64,000 nucleotides of DNA from Vibrio gazogenes (GCF_002196515.1 NZ_CP018835.1:2046001-2110000), one strand, 5' to 3'; positions 46,797 through 57,641 are shown, numbered from the stretch's first letter. The notes: generated by a model not told the origin, from the sequence alone. Made by a program: numbers and translations.

Positions 46797-48695
46797 ATGA
46801 ACTCAAAATGTTTTATAGCTTTAGCATATCATAAAAAATCCCCAATTATTGAATCTAATTATTTACATCCAGTACAGGTAGGTAAAAGTCTATCTGATGA
46901 AGACTTAGGGTTTATATGTGATAACACTGGTGAAAATATATCAAGGAAAAATATTTTTTATGCGGAGATGTCTGCTATCTATTGGATGTGGAAGAATGTC
47001 GATGCTGAATACCTCGGTTTATTTCACTATAGACGAATTCTTGATTTCAAAAATAATAAAAATGAAGATATATACAACTATCAAATCAATGAAAAATCAA
47101 ATATTTTTGATGACTTAGGTCTGACAGATGAAGAAATAAATAAAAAGTTAGATGAATATAATATAATTACAAGGAAGAAGCAGTCTCTGCTGGAGTGGTC
47201 AAACTTCACAATTAAAGAACATTATGCCCATGAACACCTATTAGAGCATTTGGAGTTAGCTACTAATTATATTAATGGAAAATACCCTGAAATATCAAAT
47301 CATTGGGATGATTTTTTAAATCAAAGCGAAAGTTATTTCTCCAATATGTTTGTAATGAAAAGAGATATTTTTAATGAGTTTTGCAAGTTTGTTTTTGACA
47401 TATTAAAACATGTCGAAGAGATGACAAATTTATACGATAGGAGGTTACAATATGGACAAAAACAAGCTCGATTTTTAGGGTATTTAGCTGAAAGGCTAAC
47501 AGGTTATTTTATATATAGTAAAAGTCTTCAAAATAGTAGTGAAGTTTTAGAGTTACCAGTAGCTGCTATAACAGATGATATGAATGCAAATTGGTTTGAA
47601 CATAATACTTATGAAAAAATAAGCACTTCGAATGAAGATGAACGAAATAACTTTAATGAAAGTCCTAAAGTTTCTGTTCTAGTAGCTGTTTATAATACTG
47701 CTAAATACTTAGAAAATAGTTTGAAGTCGGTATTTGAACAAACATACTCTAATATAGAGTTAATAGTAGTTAATGATGGTTCTACTGATGATAGCTTATA
47801 TAAACTAAATAAGTTGAAAGAATCACATGATTTTATTTTAATCAATAAAAAGAATGCTGGTCTTGGATGCGCACGAAACTCTGCTTTAGAGCGTTCTAGT
47901 GGCAAATATATCCACTTCATGGATAGTGATGACTATATGGAGCCTGACTTTATCAAGAAGATGGTTTCCAAAGCTGAAGAAAATAATAGTGAAATAGTTT
48001 TGTCAACTCACAGATGTTTCGATGATTCAAATGGTAAAACTTTATTCGTGTCAACCTTGCCATATAATGTTTTGGGGGTTGAAGGTAATACAAGTATAGA
48101 TTTGTGTGATGAGTTAATGTTAACACCTTGTCATGTATGGGATAAATTGTATTTAAAGGATTTTTTAAATAATATTAAATTTACTCCATTTGGCGGAGAA
48201 GATATCCCATTTTTCTGGAAAACTATTACGTCTGCAAAAAAAATATCAATTCAAAAAGAGTGTAAATATAACTACAGGTTGAATGAAAACTCCATCCAAA
48301 CTAATAGTAAATACGCATTACAAGTATTTGAAAGTATTAATATTGCAAGTAATTTCATACGAGATAACTATCAGGGTTCAAACGTCGAGGTTTACTTTAA
48401 AATATTTAAAATAATGTTAGTTGGACATATTCTTTATAAGAATAGATACCTTTTAGAAAATGATTCTAGCTTTAGATATGAATACTATAAAAATATAAAA
48501 CTCATACTTGGGGATATTACCAAGACCGATTATATTCCTCAGCAAATGTATTATAATTGCGATCTTAATTTCATGATTGAAATAAAAGAACTTTCTTATT
48601 TTAGATGGTGCTTGAAATTAAATATTGGCCCTTTTAAAAAGTTAAAATCGTTTGCGGTTCCAATTTTTTTGAAATGTAGAAGTTTAGTTGATTAA
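46797..48695 (+). CDS. Bifunctional glycosyltransferase: DUF4422 plus GT2
   Basis: The 632-residue protein has an N-terminal DUF4422 domain (about 3-255: CFIALAYHKKSP, LGFICDNTGENIS, AIYWMWKNVDAEYLGLFHYRR) as found in capsule galactosyltransferase-like enzymes, and from about 288 a GT2 domain (KVSVLVAVYNTAKYLENSLKSV, IVVNDGSTDDS, GLGCARNSALE, IHFMDSDDYME with the metal-binding acidic motif). It should add two sugars in succession. Very AT-rich codon use. Donor and acceptor cannot be assigned. Confidence 0.83.
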   Translation: MNSKCFIALAYHKKSPIIESNYLHPVQVGKSLSDEDLGFICDNTGENISRKNIFYAEMSAIYWMWKNVDAEYLGLFHYRRILDFKNNKNEDIYNYQINEKSNIFDDLGLTDEEINKKLDEYNIITRKKQSLLEWSNFTIKEHYAHEHLLEHLELATNYINGKYPEISNHWDDFLNQSESYFSNMFVMKRDIFNEFCKFVFDILKHVEEMTNLYDRRLQYGQKQARFLGYLAERLTGYFIYSKSLQNSSEVLELPVAAITDDMNANWFEHNTYEKISTSNEDERNNFNESPKVSVLVAVYNTAKYLENSLKSVFEQTYSNIELIVVNDGSTDDSLYKLNKLKESHDFILINKKNAGLGCARNSALERSSGKYIHFMDSDDYMEPDFIKKMVSKAEENNSEIVLSTHRCFDDSNGKTLFVSTLPYNVLGVEGNTSIDLCDELMLTPCHVWDKLYLKDFLNNIKFTPFGGEDIPFFWKTITSAKKISIQKECKYNYRLNENSIQTNSKYALQVFESINIASNFIRDNYQGSNVEVYFKIFKIMLVGHILYKNRYLLENDSSFRYEYYKNIKLILGDITKTDYIPQQMYYNCDLNFMIEIKELSYFRWCLKLNIGPFKKLKSFAVPIFLKCRSLVD

Positions 48696-48723
48696 TGAAT
48701 CATAATTTTAAATAGGATTATAT

Positions 48724-49827
48724 ATGTATCTAGTAATTGGTGCTGGATTATCTGGCTGTGTTGTTGCAGAGCGAATTGCAAAAGAGCTTAATAAAGAAGT
48801 CCATATTATCGATAGACGTAATCATGTCGGAGGGAATATTCATGATTATGTCGATGAAAATGGCGTGATGGTTCATACTTATGGCCCTCATGCATTTCAT
48901 ACTAATCATAAACAAGTATGGGATTATCTCTCACAATTTACTGAATGGAAGCCTTATTTTCATCATGTTGAAGGTTATATTGATGGCCAAGATGTTCCAA
49001 TCCCATTCAATTTCAATACAATTGAAAAGTTATTCCCCCAAGAATATGCTAATAATTTGATTCATGAACTTATTACTGAATTCGGTATTAATAAAAAAGT
49101 GACAATTCTGGAGCTATTACAGAATGAGAAGTTCAAGGATCTAGCCCAGTTTGTCTATGAAAAAGTATTTTTAGGTTATACTCAAAAACAGTGGGACAAG
49201 AAGCCTGAAGAACTTGATATTTCTGTAAGTAGTCGTGTACCTATCTATACCAGTAAAGATGACCGCTATTTTCAAGATACTTATCAAGCGATACCTGAAC
49301 AAGGTTATACTAAATTAATCGAAAATATGATACAATCACCCTTGATAAATGTATCATTAGAAACGGATTTTTCCGATATCGATGTGAGTCAATACGAAAA
49401 AATTATTTATACAGGTATGATTGACGAATATTTTAATTATTCACTCGGGAAGTTGCCATATCGTAGTCTTGAATTTACTTTGAAAACAATTGATAAACCA
49501 CAATATCAAAATACGGCACAAAAGAATTACTCAAGCAATTTTGATTTTACTCGAATTACGGAATATAAACATTTCTTGGATCAGAATACTGAGAAAACCA
49601 CAATTGCCTTAGAGTATCCCAAAGCGTATGAAGAAGGTATAAATGAACCATATTATCCGATACCAAGTGATGAGAATCACGCATTATATGTACAGTATAG
49701 AAAACTTGCAAAAAACGAGAAAAATGTAATATTCTTGGGTCGTTTAGCTGAGTATAAATACTATAATATGGATCAAATCGTAAAAAGTGCTCTATACACA
49801 TTTGAAAAAGAAATCTATGTTAAATAA
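48724..49827 (+). CDS. glf: UDP-galactopyranose mutase
   Basis: The 367-residue flavoenzyme converts UDP-galactopyranose to UDP-galactofuranose. MYLVIGAGLSGCVVAERIAKEL (FAD site), IDRRNHVGGNIHDYVDENGVMVHTYGPHAFHTNHKQVWDYL, FLGYTQKQWDKKPEELD and the late NVIFLGRLAEYKYYNMDQ are characteristic. It shows that the glycan contains galactofuranose, if the enzyme is active. The next gene starts inside its 3' end. Confidence 0.96.
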   Translation: MYLVIGAGLSGCVVAERIAKELNKEVHIIDRRNHVGGNIHDYVDENGVMVHTYGPHAFHTNHKQVWDYLSQFTEWKPYFHHVEGYIDGQDVPIPFNFNTIEKLFPQEYANNLIHELITEFGINKKVTILELLQNEKFKDLAQFVYEKVFLGYTQKQWDKKPEELDISVSSRVPIYTSKDDRYFQDTYQAIPEQGYTKLIENMIQSPLINVSLETDFSDIDVSQYEKIIYTGMIDEYFNYSLGKLPYRSLEFTLKTIDKPQYQNTAQKNYSSNFDFTRITEYKHFLDQNTEKTTIALEYPKAYEEGINEPYYPIPSDENHALYVQYRKLAKNEKNVIFLGRLAEYKYYNMDQIVKSALYTFEKEIYVK

Positions 49828-51883
49828 AAAAGTTTGTATTATATCACCAGATATTATAGGGCCAATAAAAAATGGTGGCATCGGCACACACTGTTATCAT
49901 TTAGCTAATGATCTACGTAGTCAAGGATTCGATGTTACGCTTCTCTTTACTGGTCCGTTACAAGTAAAAAGTCATGAGCATTGGATTCAATATTATAATG
50001 ATCTCGATATAAAATACATAGCATTAGATAATATTAAATCTGATTTAAATATATCATATGAATTACATTCAAGTGCTTGTTTTTTTTTGGAAAATTCATT
50101 TTTTATTTATGAATATTTGAAACGTGAAAATTATGATTTTGTTCATTTTCAAGATTGGCTTGCTAATGGCTTAGTTTCAATTCAAGCTAAACAAACCACG
50201 AACTATTTTTCCAATACACTATTAACGGTGACATTACACTCTTCAACGCAATGGCAAACCGAAGGGATGCTGCGTTATAGCTCTAATCCTTGTTATGATA
50301 TGAAATTGAAGTGGGCTGAACAATATTGTGTTCAACATTGTGATGTTGCAATCTCTCCTTCTGAATATATGTTCAATTGGGTGCAACGTTCGGGTTGGAC
50401 GTTATCAAAATGTCATCGTGTCATACCCAACTGTTATCATCCCGCTCAGAATAATTTGATTGAATTTGTGCCCGATAAAGGGCATTTGATTTTCTTTGGT
50501 CGATTAGAAACCAGAAAAGGTTTAGAATATTTTCTAGATAATATTCCAAATGTAGATAATTTAGTTAAAATATCATTTATCGGGAAAATTTCTTTAACCT
50601 CAGAGGGGCGAGCAGATTCTGTTTTGGCTCAGAAGTTGAAAAGTAGAGAGATCGATTATGATATCTATGAGGACTTTGACTCTTTTCAGGCGATTGATTT
50701 TATTAAATTAAATAAAGGATTAGTTGTCATACCTTCTTTAGTTGATAATTTCCCGTACACGGTTGTTGAAATGATTCAAAATGGAATTCCATTTGTATGT
50801 AGTAATGTTGGTGGAATTCCTGAAATGGTTGATGAGAAAGTATTGTTTAATATTAATGATAAACAAGGACTTTCAAAGCTTATCAATAATATAGATATTG
50901 ATTTTTTCTCTAGCATTAATCATTTATATAGTCCTGTGCTTGCAAAAAAAGGGTGGGTTGAACTACATAAATATTTTCATCGTGATGAAAAAAATGATTC
51001 AAAATTAAATGATAATTTGGTCTCAATCTGTGTTCCGTATTATAACTATCCTCTATATTTGCCACTTTTGCTAGCTTCGTTAAAGGGCCTCACTTATCGC
51101 AACATTGAAGTTATCATTGTAAATGATGGCAGCCCGCAACCAGAAGCAAATGATGTTTTCGAACGAATGAAGTTAATTTATTCGGAGTTTTATTTCTATT
51201 CAAAAGAAAACAGCGGGGTTGGGGATACACGAAATTTTGCTGCATCTAAAGCTACTGGTGAATACCTTATTTTTATGGATTCAGATAATATTGCTTATCC
51301 TAATATGGTTGATGATTTTGTTAAAGCTATAAAAAAATCGGATAGTGATGTTGTTACTTGTCATTTTGATGCTTTCGACGAAAACTTTGAGTTTTGCGAC
51401 TCAGATAAAGTACTATATAAATACCTCCCATTAGGGCCTTGTAAAGAGTCTGGAATATTAGAAAATATTTATGGTGATGCGAATTTTATTATTAAAAAGC
51501 AGGTATTTGAGGCTTTGTCAGGTTTTGGGACAGAAAGACATACTTCTTGGGAAGATTGGGAGTTTTTGGCTAAGTGTGCTTTAGAGGGATATCGTCAGGC
51601 AGTTATTCCGGAACCTTTATTTGGTTATCGCCATACAGAAGCAGGTTTTAGCCGTAATACGAGTTTGTATAATAATCATCAACGAATATTGAAGTGTTAT
51701 AGCCGATATTATCCTCAGGAAATTCAAAACTTAATTTCAGGATATGTATTACCTAGTTTTTATCGTATTTCATTCATTAAAAAATTGTATCTAAAATACA
51801 AAAACATATTTGATTTTTTCTTTCCTGTAGATTCAAGCAGAAGGAAATTGTTAAGATCATTAATTAAGAGAGTTTTAAAATGA
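49817..51883 (+). CDS. Bifunctional glycosyltransferase: GT4 plus GT2
   Basis: From ATG 49817 (11-base overlap with glf) the protein has 688 residues; the frame is open 10 codons further. The N-terminal half is GT4/[56 protein letters not shown], and [35 protein letters not shown] with the E-x7-E type donor site. From about residue 395 a GT2 domain follows: [60 protein letters not shown]. Two different transferase folds in one chain suggest a repeated disaccharide unit. It overlaps ugd by four bases. Confidence 0.85.
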   Translation: MLNKKVCIISPDIIGPIKNGGIGTHCYHLANDLRSQGFDVTLLFTGPLQVKSHEHWIQYYNDLDIKYIALDNIKSDLNISYELHSSACFFLENSFFIYEYLKRENYDFVHFQDWLANGLVSIQAKQTTNYFSNTLLTVTLHSSTQWQTEGMLRYSSNPCYDMKLKWAEQYCVQHCDVAISPSEYMFNWVQRSGWTLSKCHRVIPNCYHPAQNNLIEFVPDKGHLIFFGRLETRKGLEYFLDNIPNVDNLVKISFIGKISLTSEGRADSVLAQKLKSREIDYDIYEDFDSFQAIDFIKLNKGLVVIPSLVDNFPYTVVEMIQNGIPFVCSNVGGIPEMVDEKVLFNINDKQGLSKLINNIDIDFFSSINHLYSPVLAKKGWVELHKYFHRDEKNDSKLNDNLVSICVPYYNYPLYLPLLLASLKGLTYRNIEVIIVNDGSPQPEANDVFERMKLIYSEFYFYSKENSGVGDTRNFAASKATGEYLIFMDSDNIAYPNMVDDFVKAIKKSDSDVVTCHFDAFDENFEFCDSDKVLYKYLPLGPCKESGILENIYGDANFIIKKQVFEALSGFGTERHTSWEDWEFLAKCALEGYRQAVIPEPLFGYRHTEAGFSRNTSLYNNHQRILKCYSRYYPQEIQNLISGYVLPSFYRISFIKKLYLKYKNIFDFFFPVDSSRRKLLRSLIKRVLK

Positions 51884-53061
51884 CATGTAAAATTGCAATT
51901 GCTGGTACTGGTTATGTAGGTTTGAGTAATGGTATTTTATTATCCCAGCACAATGAAGTAGTAATGTTAGATATCATTCCTGAAAAAGTAGAAATGTTAA
52001 ATAACCACATTTCGCCTATTCATGATGATGATATTAGCGAATATCTTAATCGTAATGATCTTAATTTTAAAGCAACACTGGATAAGAAAGAAGCCTATGA
52101 AGGTGCGGATTTCGTCATTATTTCTACTCCAACTGACTACAATGAAGAAACTGGCTTCTTTGATACTCGTTCAATTGAGTTTGTTGTAAGTGATGTTCTT
52201 GAAATTAATCCCAATGCAGTAATGGTTATCAAGTCTACAATCCCTGTAGGTTATGTCAAAAGTTTAAAAGAGAAGTTTAATACTGATAATATTATATTCA
52301 GTCCTGAGTTCTTACGTGAAGGTCAAGCACTATACGATAATCTTTATCCTAGCCGAATTATCGTTGGTGAAAAGTCAGAACGAGCTCAAGTTTTTGCTAA
52401 CTTGTTGAGAGACGGTGCGTTAAAAGAAGATATCCCAGTATTGTTTACTAATAGCACTGAAGCTGAAGCAGTCAAATTATTTGCAAATACTTACTTAGCG
52501 ATGCGCGTCTCTTACTTTAATGAATTGGATTCTTATGCTGAAACTTATGGCTTAAATACTCAACAAATTATTGAGGGTGTTGGCTTAGATCCACGAATTG
52601 GTACTCATTACCATAACCCTTCTTTTGGTTACGGTGGTTACTGTTTCCCTAAAGATACTAAGCAGCTCAAAGCTAACTTTAAAGCATTAAATGTTCCGAA
52701 TAATCTTATCGATGCTATTGTTGAGTCAAACAAAACACGTAAAACTTTTATCACAAAACAAATCCTGAATAAAGAACCCAAAGTTGTTGGTATTTATCGT
52801 TTGATTATGAAATCTGGTAGTGACAACTTCAGAAGTTCAGCCATTCAAGACATTATTGCTAACTTAACTAACAGCGGTATTAAGGTTGTTGTCTTTGAAC
52901 CAGTTGTTGAAGGTAGCAGTTTTGATGGCCTTGAAGTGATTAAAGATTTGAACGAATTTAAATCGATTAGTGATGTTATTGTGGCAAATAGAACGGCTGA
53001 AGAACTCGATGATGTCGCTTCAAAAGTGTACACTCGTGATGTTTTTAAAGGTGATAAGTAG
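51880..53061 (+). CDS. ugd: UDP-glucose 6-dehydrogenase
   Basis: The 393-residue enzyme oxidises UDP-glucose to UDP-glucuronate. [23 protein letters not shown] (NAD site), [54 protein letters not shown] and [15 protein letters not shown] with the catalytic cysteine are all present. Length agrees with the short E. coli-type Ugd. ATGA overlap with the preceding gene. The product is a donor or a precursor for the next enzyme. Confidence 0.95.
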   Translation: MTCKIAIAGTGYVGLSNGILLSQHNEVVMLDIIPEKVEMLNNHISPIHDDDISEYLNRNDLNFKATLDKKEAYEGADFVIISTPTDYNEETGFFDTRSIEFVVSDVLEINPNAVMVIKSTIPVGYVKSLKEKFNTDNIIFSPEFLREGQALYDNLYPSRIIVGEKSERAQVFANLLRDGALKEDIPVLFTNSTEAEAVKLFANTYLAMRVSYFNELDSYAETYGLNTQQIIEGVGLDPRIGTHYHNPSFGYGGYCFPKDTKQLKANFKALNVPNNLIDAIVESNKTRKTFITKQILNKEPKVVGIYRLIMKSGSDNFRSSAIQDIIANLTNSGIKVVVFEPVVEGSSFDGLEVIKDLNEFKSISDVIVANRTAEELDDVASKVYTRDVFKGDK

Positions 53062-53070
53062 AGTTTGGCG

Positions 53071-53937
53071 ATGAAAAAAATTTTGGTAACAGGTGGCGCT
53101 GGTTTCGTCGGTAGTCATCTATGTGAACGTTTAGCTCAGGATAAAAATACTCAAGTATATTCCCTGGATAATTATTTTACTGGTAGTGAAGATAATCATG
53201 TTCCTAATGTGACATACATTAAAGGAAGTAGTCAGAATATCGATTCTTTAATCGATTTTGTTCCTGATATGATTTATCACCTCGGTGAATATTCTCGTGT
53301 TGAACAAAGTTTCGATGATATTGAAAAAGTACTGGAATTTAATAAGTCTGGCACTTACGCGGTTTTAGAGTTTGTGCGAAAGCATAAATGTAAGTTACTT
53401 TATGCAGGTAGCTCAACTAAATTCGGTGATTCTGGTGAGAATGCAGATGCTAGCCCTTATGCGTGGAGCAAGTCTACCAATACTCAATTGGTTAAGAACT
53501 ACGGTAAATGGTTTGGTATTGATTATGCGATTACTTATTTCTACAACGTGTATGGTCCACGTGAAATTAAGAATGGTAAATATGCAACATTAATCGCTTT
53601 GTTCAATCGAAAAATGAAAAATGGTGAAGTATTAACTGTTGTATCTCCTGGTACTCAGTTAAGAAATTTTACGCATATAAATGATACGGTTGATGCTTTA
53701 ATGCTTATTGGTGAGCATGGTCACGGTGATGAATACGGCATTGGTAGTCCAGAAGGTTATTCAATTCTTGATGTAGCTAAGATGTTTGGTGGTGAAATTG
53801 AGCTACTACCAGAACGGAAAGGTAACCGTATGGTTGCTCAAGTCATGGATGCTAAAACTAGAGAACTTGGTTGGAAGCCGAAGGTGCATCTAAGTGAATA
53901 TATTGATTACTGCCGTTCTCAAAACTGGGAAGTATAA
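53071..53937 (+). CDS. NAD-dependent nucleotide-sugar epimerase/dehydratase
   Basis: About 288 residues from ATG 53071 (MKKILVTGGAGFVGSHLCERLAQ); a TTG two codons upstream is less likely. Extended SDR fold with YHLGEYSRVEQS, LLYAGSSTKFGDSG and YAWSKSTNTQLVKNYG (Tyr-x3-Lys), then YGPREI and RNFTHINDTVDALML. The chain is shorter than GalE, and the substrate is uncertain. Standing directly after ugd, it might act on UDP-glucuronate (epimerase or decarboxylase). Confidence 0.85.
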   Translation: MKKILVTGGAGFVGSHLCERLAQDKNTQVYSLDNYFTGSEDNHVPNVTYIKGSSQNIDSLIDFVPDMIYHLGEYSRVEQSFDDIEKVLEFNKSGTYAVLEFVRKHKCKLLYAGSSTKFGDSGENADASPYAWSKSTNTQLVKNYGKWFGIDYAITYFYNVYGPREIKNGKYATLIALFNRKMKNGEVLTVVSPGTQLRNFTHINDTVDALMLIGEHGHGDEYGIGSPEGYSILDVAKMFGGEIELLPERKGNRMVAQVMDAKTRELGWKPKVHLSEYIDYCRSQNWEV

Positions 53938-53948
53938 GAGGCAATAGG

Positions 53949-54932
53949 ATGAAAAATATTTTAGTTGTTGGTGGTGCTGGTTACATTGGTAGTCACACCT
54001 GCAAAATGTTATCCCAAAAAGGATTTAATCCAATAGTTTTTGATAATCTTATTTATGGACATAAAGAGTTTATCAAATGGGGTGAATTCGTTTTAGGTGA
54101 TTTATCTGATATTAATCAAATCAGACTTGTATTTGAAAAATATCAGATTGACGCCGTTATGCACTTTGCTGCTTTTGCATATGTTGGCGAGTCGGTAGAA
54201 CATCCGCAAAAATATTATGCAAATAATGTAGTTGCAACGTTAAATTTGTTAAATGTAATGATTGAGTTTGGAGTGAAAAATTTTATCTTCTCTTCAACTT
54301 GTGCCACATACGGAAATCCACAGTATCTGCCTATTGATGAAGCTCATCCTCAGACGCCAATCAATCCATATGGTATGAGCAAATTGATGGTCGAAAGCAT
54401 TCTGAAAGATTACAGTAATGCTTATGATTTCAAGTTCGTTTCATTACGTTATTTCAACGCATCGGGTTGTGACCCTGAGTGTGAAGTTGGTGAGAATCAT
54501 AATCCTGAAACGCATTTAATTCCTTTGATTTTGGATGCGGCTATCGGTAAAAGAGATAGTATTAAAGTCTTCGGTAGTGATTATGATACTCGTGATGGCA
54601 GTGCTATTCGTGATTATATTCATGTGATTGATCTCGCTGAAGCGCATATTTTGGCTCTCAAGTCCTTATTAGCCGGAGGAGATAGCGATATCTTTAATCT
54701 TGGTAATGGACAAGGATTTACAGTTAAAGAAGTCATTGAATGTGTTAAGCAAGTAACCCAGAAAGAGTTTAAGGTTATTTATACTGACAGAAGACCGGGT
54801 GATCCAAGTAGTTTAATTGGTTCGAGCGATAAAATTATTGCCAAGTTAAATTGGAAACCAAAGTTTGCTCGTCTTGAAGATATCATTAAAACGGCTTGGG
54901 ATTGGCATGTGAAATTGAATGAAAAAAATTAG
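53949..54932 (+). CDS. galE: UDP-glucose 4-epimerase
   Basis: The 327-residue enzyme interconverts UDP-glucose and UDP-galactose, supplying substrate for glf. ILVVGGAGYIGSHTCKMLSQ, VMHFAAFAYVGESVEHP, IFSSTCATYGNP, NPYGMSKLMVESIL, VSLRYFNASGCDP and RDGSAIRDYIHVIDLAEAHILAL are classic GalE motifs. 11 bases after the previous gene. A terminator-like hairpin follows. Confidence 0.95.
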   Translation: MKNILVVGGAGYIGSHTCKMLSQKGFNPIVFDNLIYGHKEFIKWGEFVLGDLSDINQIRLVFEKYQIDAVMHFAAFAYVGESVEHPQKYYANNVVATLNLLNVMIEFGVKNFIFSSTCATYGNPQYLPIDEAHPQTPINPYGMSKLMVESILKDYSNAYDFKFVSLRYFNASGCDPECEVGENHNPETHLIPLILDAAIGKRDSIKVFGSDYDTRDGSAIRDYIHVIDLAEAHILALKSLLAGGDSDIFNLGNGQGFTVKEVIECVKQVTQKEFKVIYTDRRPGDPSSLIGSSDKIIAKLNWKPKFARLEDIIKTAWDWHVKLNEKN

Positions 54933-54949
54933 CATTCAATATCATATAT

Positions 54950-54977
54950 AAGGGATAGTCATGACTACCCCTTTTTA
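54950..54977 (+). terminator. Intrinsic terminator before the last glycosyltransferase
   Basis: AAGGGATAGTC (54950-54960), 2-base loop, GACTACCCCTT (54963-54973), one G-U pair, then TTT. It lies inside the operon, so the last gene depends on read-through, perhaps by RfaH. Confidence 0.75.
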
Positions 54978-55005
54978 TTAAATCTGTTTTAAGATGAAAT
55001 AAGTA

Positions 55006-55899
55006 GTGATTAAATATAGTGTTCTTATTTGCACCTATCACGGTGAACGTTATATAAAAGAACAAGTTCAGAGTATACTTGATCAAAAATACAAGCCAGA
55101 AATGGTTATTGTCTCTGATGATAGTTCTAATGATTTGACAAAAGAAGCATGCCGTCAAGTTTTTAATGAAAATGATTACAATGATTTCATTGTTATTAAT
55201 GGCTCTAAGAAAGGAGTTATTAATAATTTTATTGAACACATAAATATAAATAGATCTGAGTTTCTTTTTTTATCAGATCAAGATGATATTTGGTGTGATA
55301 ATAAAATAGAAGAGTTTGAAAAAGTTGTTACCATAACAACAACTCCCATGTTATGGTTTTCCGATTCTTGTTTGATTGATACTGATGGTAACTTAATATC
55401 TCACAGTTTCTTCTCTTTTCAAGGACTATCAGAGAAGGTATTGAACGATGATTCGATTGTTTTTAAAAATGCAGTCCAAGGAGCCACATGTTGTTTAAAT
55501 TTACCTCTATGTAAATTGGTTGATCAGTCCTTAAAGCATATTGATATAAAAAATATAGCGATGCATGATTGGTGGATAGCACTTCTAGCTAAGTATTATG
55601 GACAATGGGATTTTATCGACCAACCCTTAGTCATGTATCGCCAGCATAGTCTTAATGTTGTCGGAGCGAAGCGCCGATTATCCAATTATATGAATGTGTT
55701 AATCAAACCATGGGAGTATTATGCTCGTTTGAAATTGGTTTTGAAGCAAAAAGAAGAGTTAATATCATTAGCTTCATATATAGATACAAAAATTGTTTTT
55801 AATAAGAAGGACAGTTTCAAGTGTCAACAGATCAGTTACTTAAAGTTAATCTTGATAAAGATAACTATATTATGGTTAAGATGCTTTAAAAATAAGTGA
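55006..55899 (+). CDS. GT2-family glycosyltransferase
   Basis: The 297-residue protein starts with GTG 55006; the ribosome site is poor. IKYSVLICTYHGERYIKEQVQSILDQ, VIVSDDSSNDLT, FLFLSDQDDIW (metal motif) and AMHDWWIALLA are typical of the rhamnosyltransferase-like GT2 group, which fits the rmlBADC genes, though donor specificity is not proved by sequence. Last gene of the operon, after an internal terminator. Very AT-rich. Confidence 0.85.
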   Translation: MIKYSVLICTYHGERYIKEQVQSILDQKYKPEMVIVSDDSSNDLTKEACRQVFNENDYNDFIVINGSKKGVINNFIEHININRSEFLFLSDQDDIWCDNKIEEFEKVVTITTTPMLWFSDSCLIDTDGNLISHSFFSFQGLSEKVLNDDSIVFKNAVQGATCCLNLPLCKLVDQSLKHIDIKNIAMHDWWIALLAKYYGQWDFIDQPLVMYRQHSLNVVGAKRRLSNYMNVLIKPWEYYARLKLVLKQKEELISLASYIDTKIVFNKKDSFKCQQISYLKLILIKITILWLRCFKNK

Positions 55900-55993
55900 T
55901 ATTTTATTAAAATAAATACCAGAAAAATATTTTCCTATTATTTATTATGTGCACCTAAGTGTATTACATGTATTTGTATTGAGTAGATGAATC

Positions 55994-56361
55994 TTAATCC
56001 AATTTTATTTGTTCTGGCACAAATACTCTGGTGCGACTCTCCTCAATATATCCTGCGTCGTTGACACCAAAAGCTGCAGTTGGATCTATCTGAGTTAGAT
56101 CTAGCTTGTTATCGTGTCGGAATAGTCGTTTCATATATACATAAGAGTATCGTTAGCAATGGTTGGTCGATTGCTATCAACAATACGTCTGATGACTTCT
56201 CGTACATCCAATACTGTTACCTGATCGATTTTAAGCTTCCCAATTACCGAGCGGATCTCTTTGGTGTATACACGCTTTGAGTAGAGGCCGTTGCCATCTG
56301 CGGTTTTGTGTGGTTCATCTTTGGCTAAAGCGGCGGCTTTACGTGCATTGAGTTTGCCCAT
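55994..56361 (-). pseudogene. P4-type tyrosine integrase remnant, frameshifted and truncated
   Basis: From ATG 56361 the minus strand reads MGKLNARKAAALAKDEPHK and ADGNGLY (DUF4102-type integrase N-terminus), then jumps, with about 75 residues missing, to VTVLDVREVIRRIVDSNRPTIAND. A frameshift near 56134 moves the reading to another frame: MKRLFRHDNKLDLTQIDPTA, GYIEESRTRVF, ending at 55994. The catalytic domain (Arg-His-Arg-Tyr) is absent. It marks the left edge of a decayed island next to the glycan operon. Confidence 0.85.
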
Positions 56362-56887
56362 AGTTCTCTCCTTGTTATGGAAAGTGACTCACCATTTTGC
56401 TGAAAATACAGGCAAAGATCTGAAATCTACTGAAAATAAAAAAGCCCCTATTTACAGGGGCTTGGTAAAGCAATAAACTGCCAATCTCTCGAAATAAAAT
56501 GAGGCAAGATCTGAACAGGTCATGTCGATTTTTTACTTCTTTTCGAGATAAGTTTTTTATGTGTCGATACACTCGACATATCAAAACTCAATCCATACGA
56601 TGTACGAAACCGAGTTTTGAGTAGGAAGCTTCAAAGCACTACTCATCCCTTGGGCTTTTGGGGCAAAGCCTTAATTCACGCCACTTAGCCACACCCTTCC
56701 TGCCCATACGGTATTTATTCCTTGGGGCATTATGTCAATTCTGGGGCAGGTTGTTAGCAATAGCCTCAGAAAGCTACATGATCTTGGCATTTATCTGCCT
56801 ACAGCGTCCGTTTAGTACAGGCAAACGCCTAACCCAACTACACAATCATCCACAACATCAGTACACCCTGCTCGTCAGCAGCGGATT
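56362..56887. other. Non-coding stretch inside the island
   Basis: About 520 bases. A hairpin AAGCCCC (56442-56448) / GGGGCTT (56457-56463) lies upstream of the integrase remnant. TGTCGA occurs at 56523 and as an inverted pair TGTCGA-TACAC-TCGACA (56562-56578); CAAAACTC and GAGTTTTG form a further inverted pair about 30 bases apart. These could be regulator or recombinase sites. An 82-codon frame at 56658-56906 has no recognisable feature. Confidence 0.45.
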
Positions 56888-57070
56888 TTGCGCTTGCCCG
56901 AGGTAAAGGCCAAAACAGGTTTTGGCCGCAGCACCATTTATGCCCTGATGACCAGCGGAGAATTTCCGAGGTCCATTCGTATTGGTGCGCGTGCCGTGGG
57001 CTGGTTAGAAAGCGATATCGACCAGTGGATTGAAACCCGTCATATCGGTGCTGCCTATGGCCGTGGATAA
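56888..57070 (+). CDS. AlpA-family transcriptional regulator
   Basis: 60 residues from TTG 56888: MRLPEVKAKTGFGRSTIYALM, GEFPRSIRIGARAVGWLESDIDQWIETR, a MerR-like winged HTH as in AlpA, the island-encoded activator of integrase or excision genes. The similar reading continues upstream as QQRILRLPEV without an ATG in frame, so the true start codon may have been lost. Likely a relic regulator of the decayed integrase. Confidence 0.72.
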   Translation: MRLPEVKAKTGFGRSTIYALMTSGEFPRSIRIGARAVGWLESDIDQWIETRHIGAAYGRG

Positions 57071-57135
57071 ACCATCAGCATTAAACCCGTTACCTTCCAG
57101 TGAGATGAATAACACCGCGCCAATATTACCGGCTT

Positions 57136-57285
57136 GAAGCCACCGAAGGCCTAAGCCCTGATCGCGCCGCCAAAGCGCTGATGGCCGCAGGCTACCTAGT
57201 CCCCGATGGTAATCGGCCACAGCACAAAGTCAGCTTGCCCGACAGCACCCGCCCACGTACTTTCTTTGAAATAGACAGGGTGTGA
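57136..57285 (+). pseudogene. C-terminal remnant of a DUF927/primase-helicase-like island protein
   Basis: One plus-strand frame reads EATEGLSPDRAAKALMAAGY, then LVPDGNRPQHKVSLPD and RTFFEIDRV before a TGA at 57283-57285. The pattern (D-R-A-x-K-x-L-x-x-x-G-x-L-x-P-D-G ... LP) recalls the C-terminus of phage/island primase-helicases with DUF927. No start and no upstream domain remain. Confidence 0.5.
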
Positions 57286-57641
57286 AAGGCAGCATATTGG
57301 ATGACTAAAAAGACGATGAATCCTGTTTGTGCTTGTCGCTTTGCCGTGAACCAGCAGTCAACATAAGGGCTGGACGAGGCTTGAAGTCCAATACGGACAA
57401 TACCGCTAGTGTACTGGTGGTGAACTTACTGTGCACGGGGCTTGTAATCGTCCTAAACGGAAAATATCCTTGCGCTATTATCAGTAGTTGATAAGAAGCA
57501 GGGCTTTATGTATAAGCATACAGTCTTTTGATTTTTCAAACACTTTTTTACGCATTCTCTGGCGCTGGTCTTTTTGAGCGTCGAGAGGGGAAAGTAGAGA
57601 GTGCGGGCAAACAATTCAAGTAAAGAAATGCGAGTAAAGCA
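57286..57641. other. Non-coding stretch before the restriction-like module
   Basis: About 355 bases with no recognisable gene. It should hold the promoter of the HTH/McrB/McrC genes; no promoter motif stands out. Confidence 0.45.

Noticed and set aside
56658..56906. 82-codon frame before AlpA
   Set aside because: Out of frame with AlpA and without family features; the region looks like decayed island DNA.
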